From assembly GCA_024362935.1 (NCBI GenBank), contig JANCRA010000009.1:11240001-11304000 (forward strand): a stretch of 64,000 bases of DNA. The letters run 5' to 3'. The position numbers and the translations under genes are program-made. Below, in pieces: positions 14,280-25,830 of this stretch. The number at the start of each line of letters is the position of its first letter. The stretch's first letter is position 1. The notes under the pieces are model-generated. The model was not told the DNA's origin. It was given only the letters and a program-made list of their open reading frames with translations, and made no database searches. The stretch is from Setophaga petechia (lineage: Eukaryota > Chordata > Aves > Passeriformes > Parulidae).

Positions 14280-14470
14280 TCTAGCAATGCATAATTAGTG
14301 CACCACCTCATTGGCCTTTGCATAATGGCAGGTTGGAGTAGTTTACTGAGAGCATAAGCAACTGATTATTTGATAATTCATTTTGGAGATTGTGGAAAAA
14401 GGAAAAGATTCATCATGTAATTGCAGGAGCTAATTGAGGTGAGGAATGTAGAAGGCTCAGCTTACTTCTA
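14280..14470. promoter_or_regulatory. Candidate conserved non-coding element (homeodomain-type motifs)
   Basis: Within 190 bp there are GCATAATTAGTG, TTTGCATAATGG, TGATTATTTGATAATTC, GTAATTGCAG and GCTAATTGAGG. Clustered TAAT cores with octamer-like TTTGCATAAT are typical of developmental enhancers near NBEA-like neuronal loci, but the AT-rich background gives such motifs often. No conservation data were available to me. Confidence 0.25.
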
Positions 14471-14789
14471 ATCAAGAGAAACTCTTCCATGGAGATATAA
14501 TTGTTTGGGGACATAAAGAAAAATTGCTAAAATTAGGAAATTATTTATTATTATTCTACCTGTTCTTCGTCCGAAATATTCTACCCCAATAAATGTTGGG
14601 ATAAACACTATAAAGAAACTTTGAGACCATAAGGTAACTTTGTGCCATATAAGTACAGGAAAGCATTGTCTAAAATATAAAAAATATTTTCAATACAAAG
14701 TACTCTGAGTTACCTGGTATTGTTTAGAAAATTGTGCAAGTGATTGTGCATGATAGGTCATGATAGATGGAAAGGAGCCTTAGCTAAGA

Positions 14790-15035
14790 GTGAAGTCAAA
14801 AAAATTTCCTGCATCTGTGTTTTCCATGGAAGGTACTATTCAGAGGGCATTTCCTATGGGAAACCAGACATTGGCCTTAAGAGAGACTACAGTCTCTCAG
14901 GAGGAAGTTAAGAAGCAACTTGAGAAAGACAAATGCAGTGAATTACCAGAAGCAGATGGTATTAATCTGACGAGCCTGAAAGAAATAAATTGTAAAATAG
15001 CAGAGATAGTGATGAGGTCTTTCCATGTACTGTGA
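14790..15035 (+). pseudogene. Possible reverse-transcriptase relic (CR1/L2-type LINE)
   Basis: The frame translates as ...VSQEEVKKQLEKDKCSE, then LPEADGINLTSLKEINCKIA. This resembles the LINE ORF2 segment that reads E-x-V-x-x-x-L-x-x-L-D-x-x-K-S-x-G-P-D-G-I-x-P-x-x-L-K-E-L in CR1-like elements: the acidic-DGI core followed by LKE at the right spacing. One residue is inserted before DG and the flanks do not continue the similarity, so at best this is an old decayed fragment. Confidence 0.33.
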
Positions 15036-17436
15036 TTGTTACTGGGGGCTTCAAAGTCATTAGATACAATTAATTTGATTTTTTTGCCTCATTAGAGGAG
15101 ACTTTGTTCCAGAATCTACTGCCTGGATGGGGTTCCTTATGGTTTCTGGACTGGGAGGTTCACTAGGATGCAGGATGTAAGGAAGGCTAATTCAATTAAC
15201 TTAGGCTAGTGTGGCTGTTTCAAAGGGAAACCTTCAGATCTTAAACTTACAGGCAGACAAAGGAAATGGGGAAAAACTGATTCCCAAATTAAGTCATGGG
15301 AAAAAAATTTCAGTGAATGGCTGCTTTCTAGCATCAAGATGTTGATAGTGAATAGGGAGTTGAATGAATCTGTAGAAGAGATGCAATTGTGGGAACTAAA
15401 AATTGTACAGAAATAGAAAATATTCTAGGCAGATTAGCACACATATATGTGGGCTGAGAAACAAATTGTCAGAAAGCGTAAAATCAAATAAGTAGTGGTT
15501 GAGGAATAGATCCAATATTAATAACATGACTCCTTATAGAGCAAAAGGTGGTGAATTCATAAAAAGCTCCATGCAGGAAAACTGCAAAATGTCAGAAGGC
15601 TGAAAAATCCATCTGTGGAGAGGAAACTTGCAACAACTTATTTTGAGGAACTCATTAGGTGAGCAACACATGGCGCTATGCAGCAAATGAGAATTGGAAA
15701 GGCAATGGGTGATTCTGACAGCTGTTCATATGGAGGTTCTCTTTAAGCAGGAAAGCCATAGAAGTGAAAAGTTTCAGAAATCATATTCACTGAATCATAG
15801 CAGTGGAAAAATATTGATAAACTTTGTGTTTTTCTATTATATCATCGTGGGGGTTTTCTGAAAATATTTGGCCGTGGCTCCTTGTATAACTGTATTTTTG
15901 CTGTGCATGACTTTAAATGATTTATGATTTCTATTTCAAGAGCATAAATTAACAGGAGAAAGGAGTGTGGCTACTGAGACAATAATGGAAAGAATCGGAG
16001 GAAATTGATAAAAGTAGAATCCACAAGGTCTACATTCTTCTGAGGTGAGTTCCTAATTTTCATGTCATAGGCAAGAGACGTAACAGATGGAGAATGTGCT
16101 CAGAAAGAGAAATGCAAACTCAGCAGACGCTTTTATAATCTTCATTTTTAGATTTAATACATATAAATATGAAAGTACAGCAAATGGGGGAAAATATAAA
16201 GAACCACTGGTTTCACAGGTGCAAGCAAATTTCAGAGGGACAATAGAAATCTGTTAGAAAAGCTTTTTTGCCTAGGTCAGTTTATGGAGTGTAGATGGTT
16301 CAAAAATATGGATGAAAAAGTGAAGTTAGACAGATAGATCATAGTAGGTGATGTGGCAGAAGATGACAAGGTGAAAATGCCAAAGACAGAATCAAGTTTA
16401 CACAAGTCAAAAGGGTATTTTTTGGGTTCTATTAGAACTCTATTAGGCTTCCTCTGAGTGGTTCCACAGTCTCCACTGCTTTTCATGAAAGCTGCCAAAA
16501 ATGGCATGATTCCTTTTGATTCACTTGTCTTGCCACCCCATTCCCATTTTTTCCGAGAACACTTCCCTAGAGCTTTACAGAGTAGTTTCTCACTGGTTAC
16601 TCCTTTGAGACCATTTGGTACCCTGCTGGCCATAGCAGTCTTAATCTTTGATGGAATCCCTTGGCTGTGTGTTTGCAAGGTCCATTTCTTGTGTTCCTCA
16701 GTTTGTGAGCTTTACAAAGCCACCCTTGTTTGCCTGCCACCTGGCACTGCAGGACACTGCCTGTGGCTTTTAGTTCTAAGGATTTCTGTTTGTTCAGAAA
16801 TGCTCGTAACCTGTGTATGCTCCTACAGAAAATCCTAAATTGGGAGTTTCTGGTCTCCATTCCTGTGTGCAATCTAACAGCATACCACAAAACTGAGAGG
16901 AAAAAAATAATGTGATGATAGGTACTTCCTTGTGGCTTCAGGGATGACGTGCAACCAACGATGTGAACAGCTTAATTTTGTGAGTTCCTGAAACCTTTAT
17001 CACAAAGCTAGAGATGGTGAAACATTTGAAACGCTGCATCCTGTTCTTTTTCATGAGACTTTCTAAATCTTTTTGGGTCATATCCAAGCATAGAAGCTTT
17101 CCTGCTTTCCTTCTTGAAGTTTTACAATTGTTAGTCTGACTGATTTATCTATTTTGTTCTATTTTAGCATAATTTTCAAAATAAAAATGCCTACAAAGCT
17201 GCATTTTTGTGATGTCAGCATCTTCTGCAAGAGATTAATAAAATGCATCTGATTGGATTTTGTTATGCAATTTTGCTTTATTAGTGGATTTAAAGCATCC
17301 TTTGACCCAACAGCTGTGGGGTTAGAGAAAGGAGGAAATAGAGCCATACTTCTCTTGCTCCAATGGGACTGTAGAGACAGCTTGCTGAATCAACAAGCAG
17401 GATGCTCAGTACTTTAACTAGTCCAACTTGCATACA
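15036..17436. other. Intergenic DNA between RT-like relic and antisense LTR
   Basis: No gene recognised. A pair of overlapping 130-residue frames around 16277-16838 on opposite strands has no family resemblance and appears to be chance openness. Some of this stretch may be further decayed LINE sequence. Confidence 0.5.
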
Positions 17437-18020
17437 GTTGTTATGATCTGATTTATTGAGAGTTGCCTCTGCCTGAATTAAGGTGCAAATGAGACCTTAT
17501 GCCAAAGTGAGCACAATAGATTTTATTTAACAATAAATGGGAGCTAGAGAGAGAAAGAAATAGGAAAGAAGGAAGTGGGGGAGAGAGAGGGAAAGAAAGA
17601 TTAGAAGATACCCACCACTCATGGATCCTGTGGGGTCCCATTGGTGTTTCTTCAGCCTGGTCTTCTCAGTGGTGGGGATCCCAAGGCTGTTCAGACTTTT
17701 CACTATTTATACACCTTAGCAAACAAAGGAATTAATGTTCATTAGCTACACAGTTCTCCCATTCTATTGATTAAATTATCCCCTTGCTTCCAATGCTAAT
17801 TAGTCTGCGTACCCAATCCTTCTCTTCTTTTGAGTTGGTGGTTTTCTTGAGTTGGTGGGTTGTGGGCAATCTCCCCTGCTGGAATTAGCTTTTGCCTCAT
17901 TGGAACTGATTTCAGCACAGTTAGCTTTCAGTCTAGCTGAGCTGGCTTTCCTTATTATTTTTTTCCATTATCAGTTCTCCCCCAGCTTATTTCCTTCTTC
18001 TTATGCCTGGGATAACACTT
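17437..18020 (-). mobile_element. Probable solo LTR of an endogenous retrovirus (edges uncertain)
   Basis: On the minus strand there is a TATA box GTGTATAAATAGTG (TATTTATA at 17704-17711 on the plus strand), followed about 180 bp later by a polyadenylation signal in TTAAATAAAATC (17522-17527), a C/T-rich stretch between them, and a second AATAAA at 17453-17458. This promoter-then-polyA order over a short distance is that of an LTR U3-R-U5. I could not find a matching TG...CA pair with target duplications, so both edges are estimates, and the repeat may extend to about 18350. No gag, pol or env sequence is seen next to it. The family is undetermined. Confidence 0.45.
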
Positions 18021-19653
18021 GGACAATAGTACCCTCTTTATCTTATCTTTAATTCCCACCAGGTGGCTTTATTTACAATCCAAGTTTCAGAAATCCACAG
18101 AGCCATACTCAAAGTGTGGTTTGGGTGGTCACAGGCAAGTAGTTGCTTCTTCATCCAGTTTGCCCCAGTGGGCAGACTCCTTCAATGGCTGCAAATGCCA
18201 TCTGTCCCACAACTTTGGGTGATCTTTTCACAGATTACCACTGGGAAGTTTTGTCTGGATGCATTACCCAGGATGTGCTAACCAGACCTCACCAGGCCCA
18301 GGACGGGAGTGAGTCCATTCTGAGCTTATCTCAGATCCAAGTCCTTCTGTGATATTAAAAGTGTTTGAGAAAGGTGATTGTGATCTCCTTGGAATAGCCC
18401 CACTCTTAAGATGCACAGCTTCTCCCCAGACATATGCTGTATCTGCAGGAAGGACAAGGTCTAAATATTGCTAGGAGAAATCACTTCAGTCAGGGTATTT
18501 ATTTCCCTGCAGAAGTGTGGCTGCTTTATTTTCTGTGCTTGCACTCTACCTTTGGGGGAGCAGCAGCTCAACAGGTCATGAACTGACTCTTGGCCCTTAT
18601 ACGGCACTGAAGATTGGTTAACTGTAAACCAGTTAAAGGTTGGTGAAGTAAATCTGGGAGCAAGTTTTGTGGCAAGTGGCTGATATTGCTCAGAAATGGT
18701 AAAATTTTAACTTGATGTATAGTATCAGAAACCTGTAGATTTTTAGGTTAATCTCTGTATGTCTAGTTATCTTATCTGGACATTTTAATGAAGTTCAAAT
18801 GCAGATGTTAGACTGGATACTCTTTTGCCTGGTTATCATTACAAAGTTAACATAACACAGGGATCTGTTAGGGATGTGAAGGCAGCTCCTTCTAAAGTGA
18901 ATGGGGATATTTCCAGAAGGGACATTTCTTATGTGGAAGGTAAAACTGCCTCTTCTAAATACAGCTCAGACAAAAGTAATCAGTTTAATGTGAATATGTA
19001 CTGTCATGTGGTCAAGCTTTAGGTGAGAGCAGATTTATACAGAGAAATTGAAAGGAAATGGCAGAAGCTGTCTCTTGCTGGATTCTGTGACAGTAACTGG
19101 CCATACAATGGAGATCTGCCAGCTCTAATCTCTGGTCTTTTCTCCATTCTTGAAAAGTGCTCTATTGGTTTATAGAATATCAGTTTCCAGGGTACCTTTC
19201 TGCGTTTTTTAGATGTTGATTAATTTTTCCCTTATTACAAGGGATGTACAGAAAAACAGAGTCCATATTCTAAGGAATTTAAATGCTTCAGAGAACTGGA
19301 TTTTGTACAGATGTAAAAAGCTGAAACTCATATATTAGTTGCTAGAAAACAAGGCATTTGAAAGGTTAATATGGATACATATCTTACATCTACAAATACT
19401 ATAAGATACATCTGTGAGAAAGAGCAGGGAGGTGAACTTTAGACATAAGGAAAAAAAACATAAAGAGGAAAGGAAAAGAGTGAAAAACTATGGCTGCTGA
19501 GAGAAATTTTGACAGAGCATTTAGCTGAGAAGCAATCTCCCCAGAAAAAACATCCTCTGAACAAATAAAACCAGGGAAGACAAATTCAAAATTATGTGCT
19601 GAGATATAATGGCTATAATTGCATTAGTTTTCTTGTTTATTTTCTTGCAGCTC

Positions 19654-19675
19654 TTGGACAGGGGTTTGCTAGGGA
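19654..19675. repeat. Direct repeat, left copy (partner at 20801-20821)
   Basis: TTGGACAGGGGTTTGCTAGG(GA) here against TTGGACAGGGTTTGCTAGG(GA) near 20801; the only difference is one G. The flanks on either side do not match. Too long to be a chance match. Confidence 0.7.
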
Positions 19676-20800
19676 GCATTAGCTGATTCTGGCAGGGGCA
19701 AGGACCAAACCTTGCATGTCACTGGCAGTGCTGGTCTGCAGCACAAAAGGGAGCACAAAATAGGAGGCCTGTGGAAGGATGGAAACACTTCCTTCTCCGA
19801 GCTGAACAGGACTTGATGGTTCTGACTACAAGCAATGCAGACAGAAAGAAAAGCCAGCATTGAAAAAGGAGCAATGAGAGTACAAATATTCATAGGTCCC
19901 TGCACCAGGTGCAGAGATGTTCTTGGAGCCTTTAGGCAGTTCATCTGAAAGATTCCTGGCCAGTTTTCTTCAGAGCGCTGGTCACACAGCATTCAGAAAG
20001 CCTCTATCCTGCTCCTGTAGGAGCACTTGGGGTGTCCTGGCAGTGTAAGCAAGGAGTGGTGAGAAAGTCAGGCTGTTCACAAGCGCTGCTTTCCTTGGAG
20101 CAGGACTTGGTTTTCAAACCAAGAGCATAGAGGCAGCTACAGCCCCTGCCAGCAGCCCTGCACAGCACAGCCAGCAGCTGCTCTCAGCAAGTTCCTCAGC
20201 CCTTGCCAGCTGTTTGTCACTGATCTGGCAGCTGGCTTTGTGCCTGCCCTGCCCGCCCTGCCTCCAGCCAGCTGGCCCTGCCAAGGACAGGGAGCTGGGA
20301 AATGCTGGCTGGGAGCAGAGCAGTGGACATATCCCACAATGGGCAGAAATGGGAGGATGGTCAGGAGGCAGCAGGGGGTCTTGAGCAGAGTCTGTGCAAA
20401 AAGGATGACAAACACAATATGAAAAAATAGGGCAAGAATGAGAGTTTTGAAATATGGGTTTGTCTCCATTTATTTTTGTCATTGCTGGTGAGTAAAAACT
20501 TTTTGTGTTCGTGAAGGAAAGAGTTGGAGATCTCTAAGGCACAGCTCTCTGCGGAGGGGTTTGTGCATGGGGCTGCTGTGGCCAAGGGGACGTCATCTGC
20601 TGCAATGTGCTATGCACAATAGCACATTCCAGAAGATGACATTGGTCACATCTTCTGAAAATAATTTTGGAGAAGGAGATCTAATTTATGCACTTGGGTA
20701 CTGTGATACAGAGCCACTCAGTGTGTATCTGAGTGCATTTCAGCTGTCTTCAGCTTCTGGGACAGGGACATTCACAAATAAAGTGAGACAAGTGGAAGTT

Positions 20801-20821
20801 GGACAGGGTTTGCTAGGGAAG
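20801..20821. repeat. Direct repeat, right copy (partner at 19654-19675)
   Basis: Second copy of the 21-bp sequence, same orientation, 1.15 kb from the first. Origin unknown. Confidence 0.7.
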
Positions 20822-22915
20822 ACTTTCCAAAATTAAATTCTTCCCCTGCCTCACAGCTCACCCCACCCCCATGCATTTTTGTAGGGTTTTCACTCTAAAT
20901 TTAAACATGACCAGAGAAAAGAAGCAATGAGATCTCGGGGTCAAAGGGTGAACTCTGCTTGTTGCAACATCTGTTCTTGCTTGCATAGGGACTTTACATG
21001 GGTGTAAGGAAGAGAAATCAAAAGAAATACTTAAAAAATGATCATGAAATTCTGGAGAAAATAATTTCTTGTTCCTGCCAATTCTCCCCTCCCTCTGCCC
21101 TTGTTCTTTTGGAAATCCTCAGTCACATTTTTGACTGAAGTGTAAGAAGTGTATTTGAGGAGACTGTGACTAAATGCAAATTGGCAAAAGAAGTAAAAAG
21201 GGATTTTAGTAAAAGAAAAAGAGTTCCCATTTTTAATAGAAAAAAAAAATCAAGCTTCCCTCTTCAGATGATTTCATAATGCATCCAGCTGAGGAGATGG
21301 CATATGGTTTACATAATTAGTTGCAGCTTTATTAATATGAAAAGCAAAATAAATGAGCCAGATGCTTTTTTTTTTTGTAGCTCTAGGTGGATTTAGGCCT
21401 GATACTAGGCTCTTTGATTTTCATGCTCAGCCTGTGTCTTGTCACCCAACCCTCTGAACTCTCTGCCAGGTGCTAGACTCACATAACAGGAAAGCACATC
21501 TTATAGTACTCTATACTAACATCACCAGCTCATTCACTGATTACTGAATTTCAGAGTTCTATTTAGCCCAAAACAGTGAATTCTAGAGTAAAGGCAGAGC
21601 TGGTCTGCAAGATAGTTGAAAAATCCATGACCTTGTCTCTGGGAAAGATAAGATTAATGAAGAGACAAATTCAGCATGGTAGCCAGTGTTTAGATGGCAA
21701 AATAGAGTTATCTGCAATGTGATTGCCAGGAGAAAATTCAGCAAATGACTAGCTGGTGTGTCAAGTGTCTTGACATCCAAGACTTTCCTATTATAAGGCT
21801 GGTTATAGGGCAGGACACTGCTTTACAGTTCTTGTTCATAGAAAGGTACACAAGATAAGATGGCTTTACCACCTTTTCAGTATTAAAACCTGTGCTCTTC
21901 ACCCAGAATGGAATTGTTTTCCCTACTTAAATTCATGTTGGATCTTACTTTCCATCCTAGTCTCATACTTAGCCATTGACTTCACTGGGAGTAGACTGAC
22001 CTGTTCAAAAGCTCATTTCCACTACAAATTTCTGCTTTGCTTTTGAATTGTACCATCTTCACATGTAGACATGCATGAGCTTTGTCTCAAGTATTTGATG
22101 TGTCAATTCAGACTTTTTGTCTCAGTCTATGAGCTATGCTACAATGAGCAGAAGATTTCTCTTTTGCCAAATTAACTCCTCTCAGCATTAATCTTGTGAT
22201 TGTTGTTATTATAATTTTTTTCACAACTGGAGATTTTAGTTCATTAAAAAGAAATTCCAGTGAGACTATCTGGCAGTTACTTCCAACACAGCTGGATAGG
22301 AAAGAAAGGATAAGCCCATTGTATCTCATTTGTTAACTGTTTGATGTCATTAAACTATGTTATACACATCCACTGTTCACTCAGTTTATGACAGTATTCC
22401 CCAGTCAAACCTCTCACTGTCCTTTCTGAATGCCACGCTTTACAGTTGTATGACTTGGCTTTTTGGTGTGCAAATGTTATGCTAAAAACATCCATCCAGC
22501 AAAGTCAGAAATAGCAGATTTCCTCAGTTCTGCCTTACAAAAATCTGCACAGTCCATTAACAAAGTGCATGACATGTTTCAATTTAGTATGGTCCAAATA
22601 ATGTTTGCTCCATTAGCTCCCCTGGAAGAAATCAGTAGCATGAGTTTAATTTAAATAACACTAAATATGTGTGGAAAGAAATGAAAACAGTTGCGTACAT
22701 TTTCATGTAAGTGAATACTGCCCTTGCTAATGGTGACAAATCCCTTATACAGTGTTTTCAGTGAAGTTTCACAGCTTCACATCTCTGCTGAGGGCCTATC
22801 TTGAAAGCCACAGGCTATGAGGTTTCAATAGAGGCAGAATGAGTCTTTAGTACTGAACAACCCAAGTAGTTCTAACTGGAGATACTTCTACACAGAGAAC
22901 AGCAGACTTAGGGGG

Positions 22916-23640
22916 TTCATAGTGGCATAGAATGTCTTCAGTTGGAAGGGACCCATAAGGATCATCGAGTCCAACTTCCTGATCTCTAGCAGGAAGACTA
23001 AACCATATAATTAAAAGCATCATCCAGTTGCTCATTTAACTGTCTGTGTCTGTGTCTGTGTCTGTGACCACTTCCCTGGGGAGTCTGCTTTTAGTGACTG
23101 ACTGACCATGCTCTCAGTGAAGAGCCTTTTCCTAATGTCCAGTCTGAACTTCCTCTGACTTCATTCCCTTTCCTCATGTGCTATCACTGGTCGCCAAGGA
23201 GAGGAGATCAGCACCTTCCTCTCCTCCTCCCCCCTGGAGGAAGGTGTAGTGTGGGGTGAGGTCACTGCTCAGCAATGTGGTCACCCCTCAGCCTTCTCTC
23301 GTCCCAGCTGAACCAACCAAGTGGTGTCAGCTGTTCCCCATAAGTCTTGTTCTCAAGGCCTTTCCCCACCTTGGTCAGCCCCCCCTGGACACACTCTGAT
23401 AGTTTGATGCCCTTCTTATACTGTGGCAAACAAAATGAGACACAGTTCTTAAGGTGAGACCACACCAGTGAGGAGTAGAGCTGAAAAATCACCTCCCTTG
23501 AGACCTGGAATTGCTGTGCTTGATGCACCCACAATATGGTTGGCCCCTTTGGTTGCCCAGTTTGGTTTGCCAGTTTTCAGACTGGTATTGGCTGCTGTGC
23601 TACCATGGACTAAGTGGCTTTCAAACTGCAATTGTTTTCT
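22916..23640 (-). mobile_element. CR1 LINE 3' part, antisense, with ORF2 C-terminal remnant
   Basis: Read on the minus strand, the 3' end lies at the left (CATTCTATGCCACTATGAA and GGTCCCTTCCAACTGAAGA in reverse). The minus-strand frame 23262-23534 keeps the CR1 ORF2 end: LYSSLVWSHLKNCVSFCLPQ then YKKGIKLSECVQGG and LGWFSWDERRLRGD, which in CR1 reads like LVRPHLEYCVQFWAPQYKK and GLFSLEKRRLRGD. Many substitutions and internal damage make it non-functional. A (TCTGTG)n repeat at 23042-23067 has grown inside it. The right edge is approximate. Confidence 0.92.
23042..23067. repeat. (TGTCTG)n hexanucleotide repeat inside CR1
   Basis: About four tandem copies of a TGTCTG/TCTGTG unit, interrupting the CR1 3' region. 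Confidence 0.8.
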
Positions 23641-25685
23641 TGTCTAGGTGCCCCAGAGCAAAAGGAAGGTAGGACACAAAAAATGCATCACTGAAGAGTT
23701 GTTCCTGCATCCTCAAATGTCAAGGCTAAAACACATAATTGCAATTTCCCTAGTGGAATCTATTTTTTATGATCATGAACAAATAGGCATAACTAGGAAT
23801 GAGCCAAACACACGTTTGTGCAAATGCACACAACTGCAGACACTAATCCCATCACTAACGATGCACTATCATAATATCATCATTCTGATAAGAACAGAAA
23901 ATTCTTGATCCCAATGCATACACCTCTTCTTGCTTGATCTGTTCATCTCTCTATTGAGCTATAACAATCTCTTGTGTGAAGAAATCTTGAGATGCGAGAA
24001 GGGAAAATAAATTTATTCCATGGTTCACTGCTGCTCTTCAAATGATTTCTGTAACTTAGATAAAGTGGTGCGATTTTCCTTTCCCTGTAACTCATCCTTT
24101 TCAAATCCCTGATACCTGTGTTTATCCAGGTTGCCAAATGGCTAAAATATATGACAAGGAAAAATATATGATTTTCAGTGTCTAGATTAATGCAGGGTAA
24201 AACATGGAGAAGTGGAATGGAGAGATGGAATTTTGGAATAAGGAGTTGATATTTTCAGTCTTGTTCACTTGCAATGTTTTCTTAATGTAAAACAGAGACA
24301 GTAAATTTGAGTTTCTATTGATCTACCTCTATAAAACCAGTCTGTTCTAATTTCTCATTTCACAAAACTAATTTTGGAGTCAAATTTAAAATTGGGAAGA
24401 CCAATTTTTGAAACTTCAAAGTGCTTTCCTGTAAAAGTGGCTAAAAATTAATTCTGCTTACTGGTATGTTCATTCAGTTATTTACCATAAAGTTCAGTAC
24501 TAAGTGTGGATGCACACACTAATGCAGGACACTGAGTTTCAAGAGCCTTGACAGATTTCTCCCAAGGAGAGCTACTGAAAAATTGCCCCAGACTGCTGCT
24601 AAACACAAATTCTTGCTGGATGGACCTTTAAAAAAGTCTTTAGGTGCTTTAAATAAAAAACAACTTTCACCAGCTGAATACTGGTTTGATTTCAGCAAAA
24701 TCTTAGTTCAGCACCAGGATATTCCTATGCAGAAAATGACAGAGTTGGAAAGTTTCATCAGCTGTATCTTGGTGGGGTTTTCAGTATTTTCCACCTACTT
24801 TTTAGACCGTCAATGCTCCATCCAGTGGGAGCTCTTGATGTGATTAACAATCGAAAGTAAATTGATAATGAGAAATGAAAGGACAAAATGATAGTTGACA
24901 GTTGCTAGAGCCTGAGATATGGGTTAAAAAAGGCTGTGATGGGTAATATTCAAACAGCAGCTTTTGTGTTGGTATAGCAGAAGAAAGTGAAATCCATGTA
25001 CGATACTTTGCAGAAGTCACACAGAGGAGCAATTCACAGCCTGAGCTCTGTGGGCTGCCTGCAAGCTTTGGAGCCAGAGCTGGCCTGAAGCTCAAGGCTG
25101 ACAGGGCTGCTGCAATGGCTGAGAGAGCTCCAGCTTGACCTCAGGTGTCAACTGCACAGAGAGCAGCGCTGGGAAATGCACCAGGACAGCTCTTGATGAG
25201 CTTTTTTTCATTCTTGTCAATATGGTCAGGCCTAATGGACTGATCTCACAAGAAATATCTGGGGGTGGACCCCCTGAAGCACTTCTCAGCGCTGTAAGTA
25301 GAAGTCGAGAACCTCTTCAGGTGCAGTGTAAGGTTTGAGCCACCCTGAGAACCAAGCAAGGAAATGTACAAGACATGGGATTTGCATGTTGATTTGTGTG
25401 GTCTAAACATCTTGTGAAGGTCATGTGCACACCCTGTAGTTCTCCTATTGCTTCCTTTAATTCCTTTTGTCACATCGTCTGAACTTCTCACTGGGTGTCC
25501 TGGGCATAGTTTTTCTAAAGAATGTTTATTTTGTCTCTCCAGTTCTGCTACTAAAATTTATAATTTTTTTGTCTATAAAATGCATTTAATTTTCCCATGT
25601 ACTCTAAATAAGCTGGTTCCATTTTAGGCATTTACTCTGATTGTCCCAGGATGTCTTATATTGAGGTAACCTCTACATGTCTCCA
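23641..25685. other. Intergenic DNA between two CR1 pieces
   Basis: No gene recognised. 24980-25340 is mildly GC-richer and may be an old unclassified repeat; the rest is AT-rich. Confidence 0.55.
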
Positions 25686-25830
25686 TTTTAAGATTCAAGT
25701 AGAACCGGGTACTCAAGGTCCCCCCTTCCAGGCTAAACAACTCCAGCTCTCTCAGCTGCTCCTCATAGGAGCTCTAGATCCTTCAATAGCTTTGTTGCTC
25801 AATGAATATTGCTCGTCTGGCACTCTTTCT
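25686..25830 (-). mobile_element. CR1 LINE fragment, antisense
   Basis: CTTCCAGGCTAAACAACTCC, AGCTCTCTCAGCTGCTCCTC and ATAGGAGCTCTAGATCCTTC, then TAGCTTTGTTGCTC, are the antisense of a well-known internal CR1 segment (coding for AERLRELGLF-like residues upstream of the 3' end). Short, with no tail, and diverged. Confidence 0.75.

Larger units (their letters stand above)
7681..14789. other. Intergenic AT-rich DNA
   Basis: No gene recognised on either strand. A 100-residue minus-strand frame at 10410-10712 lacks any family resemblance and starts at a chance Met. The segment contains a pyrimidine-rich patch (9184-9236), a TAAA microsatellite (9401-9420) and a compound CA/TA/TG repeat (9886-9944). 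13730-14470 looks compositionally like conserved non-coding DNA (many TAAT motifs). Confidence 0.6.
18021..22915. other. Intergenic DNA with unclassified repeat-like parts
   Basis: No gene recognised. 18060-18350 may be part of the LTR region on its left. 20100-20400 is locally GC-rich with many CAGC words but has no supported exon. A 21-bp sequence at 19654 recurs near 20801. Confidence 0.5.

Noticed and set aside
16277..16838. Overlapping open frames of 133 and 126 residues on opposite strands
   Set aside because: No recognisable domain. Opposite-strand open frames over the same DNA suggest chance or repeat-derived openness.
20114..20482. 122-residue minus-strand frame, Pro/Ser/Cys-rich
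   Set aside because: Low complexity from a GC-rich non-coding patch; no similarity, no splice sites supporting it.
23262..23534. Independent protein-coding gene (90 residues)
   Set aside because: It is the decayed C-terminal end of CR1 ORF2 and lies inside a CR1 element.
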